Source of the DNA: Amphirosellinia nigrospora | Lineage: Eukaryota > Ascomycota > Sordariomycetes > Xylariales > Xylariaceae | Assembly (NCBI GenBank): GCA_004123355.1 | Contig: SCHM01000002.1 | Coordinates: forward strand, 1,488,001-1,552,000 | Reading direction: 5' to 3' | DNA: 64,000 bases | The notes under the pieces: model-generated | What the model saw: the letters and a program-made list of their open reading frames with translations, nothing else | Databases searched by the model: none | Told to the model about the DNA's origin: nothing | Position numbers and translations under genes: made by a program | Shown: positions 35,761-47,572 of the stretch, piece after piece | Numbering within the stretch: position 1 is the stretch's first letter | Layout of the letters: each line of letters starts with the position of its first letter

Positions 35761-37395
35761 CTTAGTGCCATGGACCGGAAGAAGAGCAGCGAATATCGGG
35801 TAGTGAATTAGGTCCAAACGATGCTAGGTATCCTAGAATAGTCTGTAAAAAGCGAGTAGAGAGGCATGGATGTAGGACCTTTGTTTCCACTGATACCATA
35901 GGGTAGGGCGCAGACCTAAGCGGTGTAAAGGAACCCGCCAAGCGAGGCCGGAACTGAGTTGGCTACTTTGTGCTGTTACCGCTGGCTGAGACAACAAAAG
36001 GAGCGGAAGGTACAAGTACGAAGTCTCAGGCGGGGACGCAGGTGCAAGACAATAGGAAGGTATGGTTTAAGAGCTGATGAATCGTTAATTGGAAGGTTCA
36101 AGGCTCTAATGCAGGTACGGAGTCTTGACTTACAATGACGTGAACAATTGTTTGCTAGAAGAGAGTGTGAGAGGGCTAAGTGAGTGTTAGTAGCAAGGGC
36201 AGCAAACACAAAAGCAGTAGGTAGTCTAAGAGTCTAAGAGTCTAAGACAGCCGACGTGTGCGTTGCGGTGTACTGGCTCTGACGATACCTACCTACGGAA
36301 GGTAGTGCAGGCTGGCCGGTACCCAGGTAGCTCCCGTCCTCACCTCGAAATCACATATGCGCTGTTGAGAATTGATGATTGACATCGAGCATCGAACATC
36401 GAGGAGGGAGGAGAGGCGGGAGACGACAAGAGGGGACCTTGTTCCTCAACCCCCATGATGATCTATCTAGTATCGGACTTGCAGATATGGTGAGAGACAA
36501 GCTATGTGCACTAGACTAGACCCCATGGTGCTGAGCCAGCCCCCATCCATCACAGTATATTTTGTTTTTGCAAGGATTTGGTGTTGTGAGGCAGGGAGCT
36601 GACAGGGGATCCAACGGGGAGCAACCGAAGCCGAGTTCAGATTGGCTGGTACCTGACCCACAGTGGGGAATCAAATGGGCGACCACAACGCATTCGGCAA
36701 GGTTAAATGCGACCACCGAACCCGGGATCCAATGATAAGATAGACAGTTCCAAGACCGGCGCGCTCTCTGGGCTGCTTTTGGACTCATCCATCCCGCAAG
36801 CTGCAGGTTAGACATGACTTATCACATGAGCAATAGTCACTTATCAACGCCTCTGCAGCATGTCTTCGCAACCTGTTCGCAGACGACCCGGCTCGCATGC
36901 ATCGTTTATTTCCAAGGGAAATTAAACCGTTATTTTGAACCGTCAGTCAGCAAGTACCTTATGCTTTTTTTTCTCCCTCCTTGCATCCAGAACCAGGCTC
37001 GGCAATGCATCACCTACTTCGCGAACCAATGCAAATTACGCTAATCTCTAACCGGCATGATCGCCCACGATCCCAAATATAGGAAAATAAAAAGAGGTCA
37101 TGCATACACTCAACGCGATAATTAGACGCGAATGGACATGGGTCAACACAACACCTTATTTCTTAATGCATGCAGCTATCCAGGCGAAACCCGGGAAAAG
37201 TGCCGGTGTGTAAAGCAAAGGTACCAGACCAGAGGGGTCCCAGGGGGTTTAGGACAGCAATGGTCCATGGTGGACGGAGATGGTACCACAGTATACATCG
37301 GAACAATAAAATGATGTCTCATATGCAAAATATAGTTTCTCGGTAATGTACATGTCTTAGTTGCTTACCCTATGCCACAACATGCGCAAAGCGCG
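35761..37395. other. Intergenic, WD40 promoter side and RRG9 3-prime side
   Basis: No gene recognised in 1.6 kb. It holds a short tandem repeat (36224-36247) and ACCTACC/GGTACC/CAGGTAG repeat fragments at about 36,290-36,335. Confidence 0.5.
36224..36247. repeat. Three tandem copies of an 8-bp unit
   Basis: GTCTAAGA is repeated exactly three times. Minor microsatellite. Confidence 0.9.
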
Positions 37396-38462
37396 TTACA
37401 AGAGGTTACCCGATAACTTCCGCTGCGTACTCTCCCCCGAGATCGCCTCCTCCGGCTCCAGCTGCTTACGGCGCGGCACGTAGGGGTACTCGGTACGAGG
37501 GCCCCTCTTCTCGTTCCAATGGGGCTCTCGGACAATGCCTTCCTGCCTCCACCGACGAGGAGGCTTCTTCCCGAGGGCCGCCATGTGGCCCCAGATATTC
37601 TTGCCACGGTTGAACCAGCGCTCTTGCCGATTTACCTCTTCCTCGGGATTTGGGGTCCAGTTGGTCCTGAGAATACGCCGGACCGCCTCCACGGACACCC
37701 CGAAGTTTTTCGCAAGCACTTGGGTCGGGTACTGCTCCGGGAACTGCTTGTGCAGTGCCCGGATGCCATCCACCGCATCAGGCGACAGGCGTTTACGCGG
37801 GCGCCAGCCTTCCGGGAATTTCTCCTTCAGGGCTTGCTTCTGTATCCGCCAATCTTCTCTTCGCGGCATAAACGTATTCGCCTCTATGGGTTGCGATTTG
37901 ACATCGTCTTTGATGATCTTGCGTCTCTTGAGTTGGCTATACATGATGGGCGGCTTCGACCGTCGTCGCGATCCGGATTGCGCATCTAAGTCGTTGTTGT
38001 CGTGCTCATATTTTGTCTTGTGTTTTGTAGGCACTTGGTCGGTTATTGATGTTTGATTCAGGTTTGCAATAAGCGAATCGAGGGACTCGTCACTAAGGTC
38101 GAGAATAACCCATTCTGTTTCGCAGCGTCAAGGTCATTGCTAGAGGCAAACGTTGTCTGCGCAGGCAACTCGTTCAATATTTCGCCACCCTGTGTTAAGT
38201 GATGCATGAGACGGCTCCTCCTCAACATTGCCCGTCAATGGATTGTCGGCGTTCTCCGCCCTTCTTGTGTAGGAGTGCAGGCAGCCGACGTAGAACTGAA
38301 AAATCTAGTAGAGTGATATGCGGGCGCAGTGCGAAAGGTAACTGGCGAGGTTGCGAGACGATGTAGTTGGACGGGTCTCGGGATAGGAGAATCAGTGACG
38401 CGAAATTCGGCGAGGCTCTGGACAAATATCCTGAGGGATTTCGTTCGGCAAGCGCATATCAT
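37396..38462 (-). CDS. RRG9: Rrg9/neugrin-like mitochondrial protein, required for respiratory growth
   Basis: Mitochondrial protein of the neugrin/Rrg9 family, needed for maintenance of the mitochondrial genome and respiration in yeast. ATG 38462 begins a basic presequence (RIFVQSLAEFRV, then RTAPAYHSTRFFSS) typical of matrix import. The conserved core is REDWRIQKQALKEKFPEGWR, PRKRLSPDAVDGIRALHKQF, VLAKNFGVSVEAVRRILRTN and ERWFNRGKNIWGHMAALGKK, a helix-turn-helix-like neug domain. There is no intron. Three slips (one loss, one gain, one loss, all between 38,050 and 38,250) link the presequence frame to the core frame. The net change gives exactly 356 codons including stop. Because the gene is important for respiration, these slips look like sequence error rather than inactivation. 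Confidence 0.88.
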
Positions 38463-38887
38463 CTTCGCGGCTTAGGACGTACAAGAATGTAGTCGTGTGA
38501 CTTGATTTTTCAAAGAGACCAACACAACTCTCGATTTTTGGGTCCTGTCCAGATCAGATGTATACAGGGATTGTATGGTCCACTTATTTTAACGCCTTGA
38601 TACTATCTTATCGGGAGTCTCTCACATGTCAGTCGTCCAGCACTGACGTCGCCTGTCAAGGTGGGGGTTCATCAGTCCTCTAACATCATGATCAAGCCGT
38701 ATTGACCCATTTATTAGCTTCATCCTTGAAGATCGACCCAATGCGTACCTTGTAGAGTAATTCCATGAGGTAGGCAGCAAGTATAAGGTAACCGGTTTGT
38801 CTCGTAACCATGCACACCTCCAAGGTCACCATCTCTCACATCTCCCTGAGCAGTGCCATTTTCAAGGCTTCTATTCACAAGAATTCA
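38463..38887. other. Divergent promoter region of RRG9 and the MpaB-like gene
   Basis: 425 bp without recognisable genes or motifs. Confidence 0.5.
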
Positions 38888-40423
38888 ATGTCAAACACCA
38901 TCGTGAAAACAAGTGACGATGACTTACTCGCCAGCTATGACAGGCTCATTGAAGGGACGTGGCATGAGCGTTGGGGATGAGATTTAAATGGACATCCAAA
39001 CATGCTACACCACAACAGCTAGAGTCATTGATCCACTCATATGACACAGTTGCAACAGAAGCTATAGAGAGATTAGACGGGATCATCACCTTCCACATGC
39101 TAAATTCCACCCGAAGCAGAAGAAGAAAAGAAACCGCGCAGGAACACGTATGAATTGATGCAAGAGCACGCTTCCGATGACGAGAAGATTGGAAGTTGTG
39201 GACTGAGATTAACAACGTTCCGGAATGGGTAGACTGGGATCAGATAGAAAGGGGCCAGAAGGTATTTTTCGTTATGCAGGGCCCGCTATCACAACAGTAA
39301 GTAAACGCAAAGATACGGTTGTGATTGCTAATATAGTATATAGTTGACGTTTTTCTCATTGCTGGGTGGTATGGGCAGTGCAAGGACAGTCGAGACACTC
39401 GATCGTACCGGCGGCTTTGATGTTAAGGTTGTCCGCCGCCGCCTTCTGGAAACCGTACAGCACACACTTGAGGTTCACCGAGATCTTAAGTCCATCCAGC
39501 CAAGGGTGATGGGTTCGTAGATTCGGTGAGAGTCCGTCTGCTCCATGCCGCTGTCCGGCGACGGATCATGCAAATGGCATCGCAACGGCCGGAGTACTAC
39601 GACATGGCCAAGTACGGCGTGCCGATTAATGACCTTGATAGCATAGGTACCATCAGTACATTCTCAACAGCCTTGGTGTGGGTTGGGCTACCTCGGCAGG
39701 GAATCTACTTGCGACAACAAGAGATAGCTGATTATCTTGCCCTTTGGCGGTACGTGGCGTACATCATGGGTGCACTCACGACTGGATGGCAACGCCTGAA
39801 TCGGCGAGGAGCATGATGGAATCGTTAGTCTCAGAGATCCAGCCTTCGCCAGCCTCGGCCAACCTGGCCAACAACATCATAACAGGCCTCAAGGGCCACG
39901 CGCCCACATATTCCTCACGCGAGTTTTTGTGCGCTCAGACGTACTGGCTCACTGGCAGGGATCTCTCCGAGAAGCTGGAGATCGACCGACCTAGCTTATA
40001 TTATTCCTCTTTTTCTTGGACAGTGTCTTCTGTTTATGACGACATGCTATATCAACAGGAGCTTTACCTGGCTCGATGAACGTAGCATAAACGTAGGTTA
40101 TGCCCCTTTTCTTTGCTAATCTACTAGCCAAGCTGTGTAATAAGCTAATAGAGAGATAATACCAGCTTGCCCGCAAAGTCTTCTACACCGTATTTATAGA
40201 GAACAAGTCAAGAGGCGCACTTGGGTACAAGAATAAATTCCTCTTCAAGTACATCCCGCAATTCGAGAAGATGTCGACAGAGCGAGGCGCTGCAACCGCC
40301 GGGTCTGGTGTCAGCAAACCGGGCATCGAACGCACGGCTTTACTATCTCTCATCTCATTCTCGACACTTGCAATGACTTGTGTTTGGTATGGTTGTAAGG
40401 TCGTGACTTGGGCACTAAGATAG
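38888..40423 (+). CDS. MpaB-like ER-bound oxygenase (DUF2236, rubber-oxygenase/Lcp superfamily)
   Basis: Haem b oxygenase superfamily that includes MpaB (mycophenolic acid pathway, oxidative chain cleavage) and bacterial latex-clearing protein. From ATG 38888: HERWGMRFKWTSKHATPQQL, PEWVDWDQIERGQKVFF, SLLGGMGSARTVETLDRTGG, VVRRRLLETVQHTLEVHRDL, DSVRVRLLHAAVRRRIMQMA, the HAAVR stretch typical of the haem pocket, then GVPINDLDSIGTISTFSTAL and GLPRQGIYLRQQEIADYLAL. Introns at 39297-39343 and 40093-40165. A C-terminal membrane segment (LLSLISFSTLAMTCVWYGCK) fits ER anchoring. Several single-base slips occur (about 38,975, 39,130-39,200, 39,510, 39,770, 40,005). No biosynthetic core enzyme is nearby, so a secondary-metabolite role is only one option. 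Confidence 0.85.
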
Positions 40424-42015
40424 ATACTCATTACAACCCCAAATACTTGCGGTCTTGGTTGCTATTGTAGCAAAGTTATACTCTCAATTTGAAGAACTAA
40501 ATTTTGGTCGAGGATAGCGGCGAAAGCAACGCCTCTTGTTTGAGAACGGTACATTAAAAGCTGCGGTCTAGTTCGGATAACCTTTTGCTGATGGCATATA
40601 TGAGCAGACCAATAAACAAGAGGCGAGCTGTTTCGCCTTCGGGGAGTTGCCTAGTCAATCAATTACCTAGTCAGTGTATAATCATACGAGCAGACCAGAT
40701 ATAAAAAAAAAGGCAGTAGCCCATTTACTCTGGTCGTTTCTTCTCTTAAGAATTTTCAAATGGGATGTTAAGCTCCTTGTTATTTTAGTGCGTCAATAGA
40801 AAACCTCAACTGATTATACTTAGAGCTATAACACCTAGACAGGCTGAGACAGAGGCATATTAGAAAAAATTACTGAATGAATTCAGGAGTAAATTTAGAA
40901 CATGTGTCCCATCTATCAAATATATAAATAGTAGGATATAACTAACAATATTGCGTCATATGCCCATGACAGGTGTCCAAAGGTCGAATTATACATTGAA
41001 CCATTTCCCGCCTCAAATGAAGCGTTGCCAGACAGTGTCCGGCTGCCTACTAGGCACCAAGCAGTCGTGTTTGCGTAATCCTGGCCTGCTTCCTCATTGA
41101 CATCCCGCAGCAATTCCAATGCAGCCACCGTATCCAAGGCAGCCTTTTCCTGTTTCGTCTACCCATCCGGCCACTTCTGTTAGTATGGGTGTGAGTCAAG
41201 TGTAGATCCAAGGCAAAGTTTGAGCAACGCAATGGCTAACATGCTTAACGAATATTGACCTTCTAGACTAAACCCGCTGTGAGAAGGAGAGCTGAGTGGC
41301 TCTGGCTTCGGCTGCTCTAACTTCCGGCAGACATAGAATAATAAGGATATACAAAGGAAGTTGAGGGTGAGAGTGGGTTTTAATTGAAGGAGAGAGGTGG
41401 ACGTTCGATCGCGAAATGTCGAGGCTCTTATGATCGTGGGATTCCAATCGGTAGAACTGGGCATCTCCTCATGATTCGAGTTCGGCTTACGCACCAGGTC
41501 GACTACGTTACCTCCCTCGTGACTGTAGAACGTAAAGATTGGTGACCTTATATGTGTAAGATGATGAACGGCAGTTTAACTTAATTATTTGTTGTAGGTA
41601 TGAGGGACTATCCTAAGACGGTTAACATTCAAGTTGCGGAATTTTGCTTTCTTTTCATGACAAGTTATTCCATCTCATTGAGTTCATTTACTATATATCC
41701 TTGAACATGTGTCCAAGCATCATACGTTTCTTGGTCCCGTTCGTTAGGGAACCCAACTGTTTCCGTTCATCTATCTCTGGGGCCTAAGTAAACCCCGGCC
41801 TCGTTGTCCGTCTAATGCACGTTTTATAATGTAATGATGTTGTGTGTGATCAATCAAATGCAACCAACCTCGGCTAACGAGTAAGCTGCTCGTGGCCGAA
41901 ATTCTCCTAAACGCCATACTCGCCTGACCAAAAGGAACATAATTAATGTGAGTGATAGAAGTACACTTTTTAAAATGGCGCCAAATCTTGCCAACATTGC
42001 CTCGGCAAGGCACAT
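40424..42015. other. Intergenic, with a weak minus-strand gene candidate
   Basis: AT-rich region between the convergent MpaB-like and calcipressin genes. Apart from the candidate at 40916-41464 nothing is recognisable. Confidence 0.45.
40916..41464 (-). CDS. Possible small membrane-anchored protein, unidentified
   Basis: ATG 41464 starts MPSSTDWNPTIIRASTFRDR, followed by one hydrophobic segment (LTLNFLCISLLFYVCRKL) and a short stalk. A GT-AG intron with a TACTAACAG end (about 41,178-41,262) would lead to EVAGWVDET. A second open frame then reads KAALDTVAALELLRDVNEEA and GNGSMYNSTFGHLSWAYDAI, with potential N-glycosylation sites, down to 40916. Joining the two needs one base of frame correction, as in confirmed neighbours. 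No family recognised; it could be chance. Confidence 0.3.
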
Positions 42016-42779
42016 TTACTCCATCAGCTCCACCGGAGGCCGTGCTGTGTGTGCCATGATCGGTTTCTCGATAAGCACCGGCTCATCCGTCATGTCGTCC
42101 ACTGATATGGCGGGCAGATGAGGGCTGCCGCCGTGCTCTTGAGGCTGATAGATCAAGGTGCTACTTCTGCTGCGTGTTTGCCTAGGTGCGGTATCCGTGG
42201 GTGACACGGGTGAGAAATCAGCCACAGGACTCTTGCGCTGGTGTAGCTTCGCTAAGGCCTCCGCTAGATCTTCAGCGTGAACTAGCTTGTTAGGTGCGTC
42301 TTCGAGGCGCATCTCCAGCCGTGAGGAGGTGATGGGGTGGGCTGATGAAGAACAGCTTGCCCGCATCCGGTAGGTCCAAGTGATTGTTTTTAGCCAAGTC
42401 TAATGGCGTGTGCTGCCCAAAGTACACTCTGCATCGGTTGCCCAAGATAGCCTCTCCGTCCCATATTGAGCGTATCTTGATAGCGGCCTGCTCGTCTAGA
42501 AACGACACCACGATGCGACGGAAGGACTTGAGAGGTGACCATGTATATGGGAGCGGAAGCTTCGATGAGCTCCCGAATCGTTTGTAAGTTGTCGGGGCGG
42601 AAAATATCCAGATCATCCAAGTTCGTGATCAGAAGAGTGTTGGTGGGTGGCGTTGGTTGTGTGAGTGGTGGTATACTGGACAAGTCTAAGCTAAGAGATG
42701 AACTTCGGCGCTCGAAGAGGGGGCGTTGGGGCGACGATGGCGAGCCAGGAGATGTTGTAGGTGACAGATTGCCCGCCAT
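42016..42779 (-). CDS. RCN1: Calcipressin (regulator of calcineurin, RCAN family)
   Basis: Cytosolic calcineurin-binding regulator. ATG 42779 (MAGNLSPTTSPGSPSSPQRP) opens a Ser/Pro-rich N-terminus. An RRM-like fold follows: NTLLITNLDDLDIF, SPLKSFRRIVVSFLDEQAAI and NRCRVYFGQHTPL. The calcineurin-docking core is LFFISPPPSPPHGWEMRLED, the fungal form of the ISPPxSPP motif phosphorylated in animals and yeast, then APNKLVHAEDLAEALAKL and a disordered tail. One gain (42549-42551) and two losses (about 42,325-42,337) disturb the frame; allowing for them gives exactly 255 codons including stop. There is no intron. The upstream sequence is also open to 43,037, but the ATG at 42779 matches family N-termini. 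Confidence 0.88.
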
Positions 42780-44092
42780 GATTGATGTGGACGATGTGTG
42801 ATTTATTCTTCTTTGTCGAAGTGCTGTAGTTGTAAAGTTGTCCGATGTCGACCTCGAGGTACTGATAGAACTAGAAGACTGGTTGCAATGGGAGAATTCC
42901 TTTGTGGTGTCAAATTTAGTGTTGAGTTGTTGTGGTCGTTTGTTGATGGTGTTTGGAGTGGAAGGTGAAAGAAATATACGTCGTGGAATGTTCGCGATGG
43001 CAAATAAGTATCTGGTATGGGAGTGGCTGCGCAGCAAAGAGGGATGAGATAGCGCTGGGTCTCGGATAGGATAGACTTTCGTTATGCATCCACTCCGGCG
43101 CTAGTCAAGCATCCGGCATGCTGCGCCTGCAGGGGGTTGGCGGTTGGTAGGGAACAAGTTGCTGGCCTTAGGTACTGAAGAGGTCCACTAACTAAACTGG
43201 GGAAGGGAGCTTGAATGGCTTTGAAGATTTCGTTAACCAAATCGCCTGGTACTACGTATCAGGTCACCTGTAGCTGTTGGCCTGTACTCTGTAGTTTGAT
43301 CCTTATTGGAACCCTTACCGCTACACGAAACAAAACCTACTAGGTAGTTGGCATTGGTCATGATCTGTTGTTTGTTGATCGTGTCCTCAGCTGATCCACC
43401 AGCAAGATAGTGCCCACGACTTGTCCAGTTTCTACCTGCTCAGCCGGGTTAGGTTGACCCTGTGTAAGTGGTCAAGAGCTGGGGTCACAAATTCAAACAA
43501 AACACGGGATACATGAAATCGTTCCTATCCGGCAGGTTCTGGAATTGAAATGATGGATGCGGGGGAGATTGCTGTCGTGGCGATGCAGGCTGGTACGGTA
43601 GATAGTATCTGCGTCATGTCCACCTAAGAGGGCTATGTACCTTGCCATGTGATGGCGCAGCGATACTTTTGATTACGGTTTCCGCCCACCACCGCAAACG
43701 CGATCGTTTTGGTTGGCCTAACAAAAGTTCTGCCTTCATCGGTCTTCGTGACAATCTATCGTACGCCTTACAGTCGGCACCGTCTAGGCAAACCACAACT
43801 GTTGATAAGATATGCCCATACTTACATTTGTCCTATCCATAGCTATCACCTAACTAGCGTAGGACTAGCGTGCTGCTGTAGAAGGCTCTGTCTTAGGAGA
43901 TGGGATGAAATCATAATCATACACTGACATTGAAACACCAAGTTCCACGTGGACAACCTCTGATGGATCTTGATTAGTTCCGGAGGACTGGTTTCACGAT
44001 ACGGTGAAAGCGAGTCGCCTGTGATCCCGTACAGCCTCATTGGCCTCTCTCGGATTTGCGGGTGATTGTTAAGACGGCCTAGCACGATAGCC

Positions 44093-44108
44093 ACCTACCT
44101 AGGTAGGT
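44093..44108. repeat. Perfect 16-bp palindrome ACCTACCTAGGTAGGT
   Basis: Exact self-complementary 16-mer; the clearest member of a dispersed intergenic palindrome family seen at about 20 places in the window. Confidence 0.9.
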
Positions 44109-44270
44109 ACTTACCACACAATTCCCCTGCATGTACTGTACCTAAGGAATTGATCTGCATGGGCACCTTAGTTACAGACCTGTTGTCTGCCGCGTCAACT
44201 GTTGAGATTGATACCTAGGTAGCTTTCCCCTTCCGTTACACAGCCTCTTCTTGCGCGGCTCTACTAAACT

Positions 44271-44295
44271 ACCTACCTGTACTAAGTAGGTAGGT
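44271..44295. repeat. Hairpin of the same palindrome family
   Basis: ACCTACCT and AGGTAGGT arms pair exactly around a 9-nt spacer, a split version of the 16-bp palindrome 160 bp upstream. Confidence 0.85.
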
Positions 44296-45530
44296 ACAAA
44301 ACCTAACGATACAGTAAACACTGCGCCGTTGCTGGCCGGCTGACTGGGACCCTCTTTCATTTTACCAATGACCTTTGCACGCCAACCTTGTGATTGCGGA
44401 AGCGAGGGTCTGACTAACAACACCTAGCTTTCTCTAAGGCGAGGTGAAATTGTAATGCAGAGCAGCTATGTACGCGCATAAGCATGCAAGTTAATATACC
44501 AAGCCCGTAGCTGAGTGATGAGACGGGATGATAACCTCCAGGCTTGAAGTGCATGAATGCATACAGAAGTATTATACAGGTAGGTATATAGGTAATTGAC
44601 AGCCTCAGTGCATTGCCATAAACGCGGTATTGAAGTTCTAAGCTACTTTATTCTAGCATTTAAACTATTCACACCTCCACCTTACGTATATCTCTGCGCC
44701 TGGTATAACACGCCTTGAGTTGTACTTGTACGCAGAGAAACATAGCCAAACCAGCCCATTCCATTTCACGATGGCACGTTGGCGGTGCTAATACCTTCAA
44801 CCTGGCTACGCTACCAACTTCGGACATAACAAAACAGGAGACCGCCTAAATCCATACTGCAGTGTGGTCAACAGGCGACAACTCTTCGCATCTAAATTAG
44901 AACTGACGAAACACTAAGATAACATCTCACAACGAAGGAATCATTTTCCTTTAAAGTACTGACATCTCGCCTTGGGTGGTATAGCATCTTCCTCTTGCAT
45001 CTGACATAAACACGCAATCTCTTACGCGAGCATTAGCACTCTGCCCTCTCTATGGGTAGACGAACGAGATGCAGTAAGCGATGACGCGAGACATGACAAT
45101 AATTCAAAGGCGTAATGATCGAGTGATTGCAAACTACGCCATATGACTTATAATTCTCTAAGTTATCTTACATCTTTTGGGTATACCTATGATTTTTGCG
45201 GTTGGTAAACTTCGGCGCCAACCGACTGCTTTACAGGTATTGTTTACAGTAATAGTATAGCACAGCGCCGCCCTAACGGTCGTCATAACGTATATACCTC
45301 CTCTCCTTGGACACAGATTCTTGTGAGTAGGCAGATAGCCCAATAAAGGGTGTCTGAACATCGACACGATTTGTGTCCTAGTAAACCGCACCGCTTGTGA
45401 CATGGGAAGCTGACAATCATATTCATGTGTTTGCGTCAACCCATAAAAGTCACAATACATGTCATATTACGAAGCTCGACCCAAGTTTCTCAACCAACGC
45501 TCTCTGAATCTCTTGTGAACTTCGTTGGCC

Positions 45531-46999
45531 TTAGTATTGGTAGAGTGCGCTCATGACTACGATAGGTGATGCGATAGCACATGCTCTTTCGTCCGGTTGT
45601 GGATGCGTGAACTCGTCCGACAGCTTGACGTCTTCGACGTCGTCGTCGGCCACACTGCGCACAATCTCCATCACGTCGTTCTCGTGGAAGTCGTGCACAT
45701 TAGCCTTCGTATTGCCACCAGCTGCCGATGTTGGCTTGAGCCAGAACGCCACGTCCTTGTAGCACGATGGGTGCTTGGAGAAACGCTTGAAGCGCTTTAA
45801 CAAGTCCAGGTTGTCTGAGACTCCTTTGAACTGGTTGGTGAACCGGCTGTCTTGTGACCAGAAAAGCCGAATATCGGGAATCTTGAACAACAACATGGCG
45901 ATGCGGTCGAGGCCTATGCCGAAGGCCCACCCGACCTGGTTAGGCACGCTTGCATTGATATAAATGTCCTGCTTAACCACACCACAGCCCAGAACCTCGA
46001 GCCAATCACCGTCATAATACACTTCGAGCTCCCATGACGGGCTTGTGAAGGGGAAGTATGCCTCGACCCAGCGAACCTGGAGCGGCTCGTCGACGAATTC
46101 GGGGCTAGCTTTGGCTGCAGCCTGAGCTCTCGTGAATATTTCCACCACCATGAGCTCCAGGGACCTCTTCAAATGGGCTGCGATGGCCTCGGCCTCGGCC
46201 GCCGAGTGGTGGTCTTCCTGCAGCGGGTTCCGCTCGTGGTGGAACGGCGGGTTGGGGTCCTGAACCTCCGATGTTGTGTTTCGGTAGTTTTTCTATATCC
46301 GACCACACGGCGGCCGCGATGTCGCCATTGGGCACCTTCGTCCGGTCCCACGAACGCGCCCCTTCCATCTGGTGGAATATCGGGTAGTGGCTGCGGTCGA
46401 TTTCATCGCGGCGGTAAACGTCAGCGCTGATTAAGTATCCGTCGCTTAGGTTCGCCCGAAACGTTTCAGCCTGATGCGCACTTGTGTGAGTCCGCAGTAG
46501 CGTGTTGCTATTGACATAGTATGTATCCGACTTGGCGCGGCCGGGATGATCTTTGGGGAAGCCTAGTGAGTCGAAGTTTTGGTGGGTTGTCACGACGGGA
46601 TTGAGGTCGTTGTGGTATTTGTAGGTGGGCGGTGGGAAGACGGACTCGATGATCTGACGGGTGATATACAGGGGGTGGTCCTTTTGTAAATGTAACCGGC
46701 GAGGGACCTTGTCTATAATGTTTGGCGGCGCATTGAACCATGAGTCGGTTGTATATCTCTTTCCATTGATCTCGGTCAATCTCGATTCTGTTTGTTGATC
46801 CGAGGCTATTATCGGCGCTATAGGCGAGGTGGATTAGTCTAGCTGTGACTCGAGCTACTGTATTTTTCGGTTCATGGTGATAGCGGACATACTCTTAGAC
46901 AGAAATCTGCGACCCGACCAGCAGGATTGGCAGGTCCGAAACAGAACCAACTATTCTCCTGGCGCTTCCAGAAGCGACGCTGAGCCGTGACGACCACAT
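45531..46999 (-). CDS. MSF1: Mitochondrial phenylalanyl-tRNA synthetase
   Basis: Monomeric mitochondrial PheRS, which charges mt-tRNA-Phe. ATG 46999 (MWSSRLSVASGSARRIVG) gives a basic presequence. A probable intron ends near 46,818 before APIIASDQQTESRLTEINGK. The catalytic domain follows: YTTDSWFNAPPNIIDKVPRR, RTHTSAHQAETFRANLSDGY, the class II motif 2 region YRRDEIDRSHYPIFHQMEG, LELEVYYDGDWLEVLGCGVV-type strands, and motif 3 GWAFGIGLDRIAMLLFKIPD. The C-terminal FDX-ACB anticodon-binding domain is FKRFSKHPSCYKDVAFWL. One extra G near 46,267 links the two halves. The exon 1 junction is one base out of phase, so the 5-prime structure is approximate. Confidence 0.92.
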
Positions 47000-47572
47000 C
47001 GTGCGCAAAACCCCGATGGTTATCGAGGCTATCGCGAATGCTAGGTTAGCCAATTAACTTTTATTATTTCTTCATCGATTTGCTGGCCTGTGCGTTCTCA
47101 GCACTTGTACATAGTATGCGCTTCGGCCCTCTCGGTACACTAAAGGCCGACTACTGCACAATGAGGTAACACGGACCCTTTGTGGGACGTGGGCGCCAAA
47201 GCTGGTTCTTGACTTCAGATGCAGGCCGTCTCCAGTTTAATATTCCCGATCAGATGTGAGCCGCTTGAAAAACAATTACCGTTCGTCTCATATTTTATCG
47301 TTCCCCCAAATCTCGTAGGGTAGTCAATTGCAGCGCCAACTCCCTAACCTAGTAGTATTCTCTGCTTATTCCCCCGGTTTCTTGTCATTTAATGGCTAGA
47401 CCTGGTTATCGTTTGCTGTTGCTAGCGAAATTCGGCTTGATACTCAGACATTGCTGATTTTTCATGCTGCGACCTCGGAGATATCGGTTTTGCGGTCACG
47501 ACGGCTACGCTGGAGATACAAACACGGCACCGCCGGAAAATAGCGTTCTAATACCCTTAATATAACGCTGTA
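47000..47572. other. Divergent promoter region of MSF1 and the mitochondrial carrier
   Basis: 573 bp without recognisable genes. Both flanking genes encode mitochondrial proteins, so shared regulation is conceivable, but no common motif was identified. Confidence 0.5.

Larger units (their letters stand above)
42780..45530. other. Long intergenic region rich in ACCTAGGT palindromes
   Basis: 2.75 kb without a recognisable gene. It carries several copies of the ACCTAGGT-type palindrome between 43,335 and 44,600. It includes the calcipressin 5-prime leader, which is pyrimidine/Asn-codon-rich and open but unlikely to be coding. Confidence 0.5.

Noticed and set aside
42780-43037. Upstream extension of calcipressin to 43,037
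   Set aside because: In frame and open, but Asn/Ser/Thr-rich and unlike RCAN N-termini; ATG 42779 is better placed.
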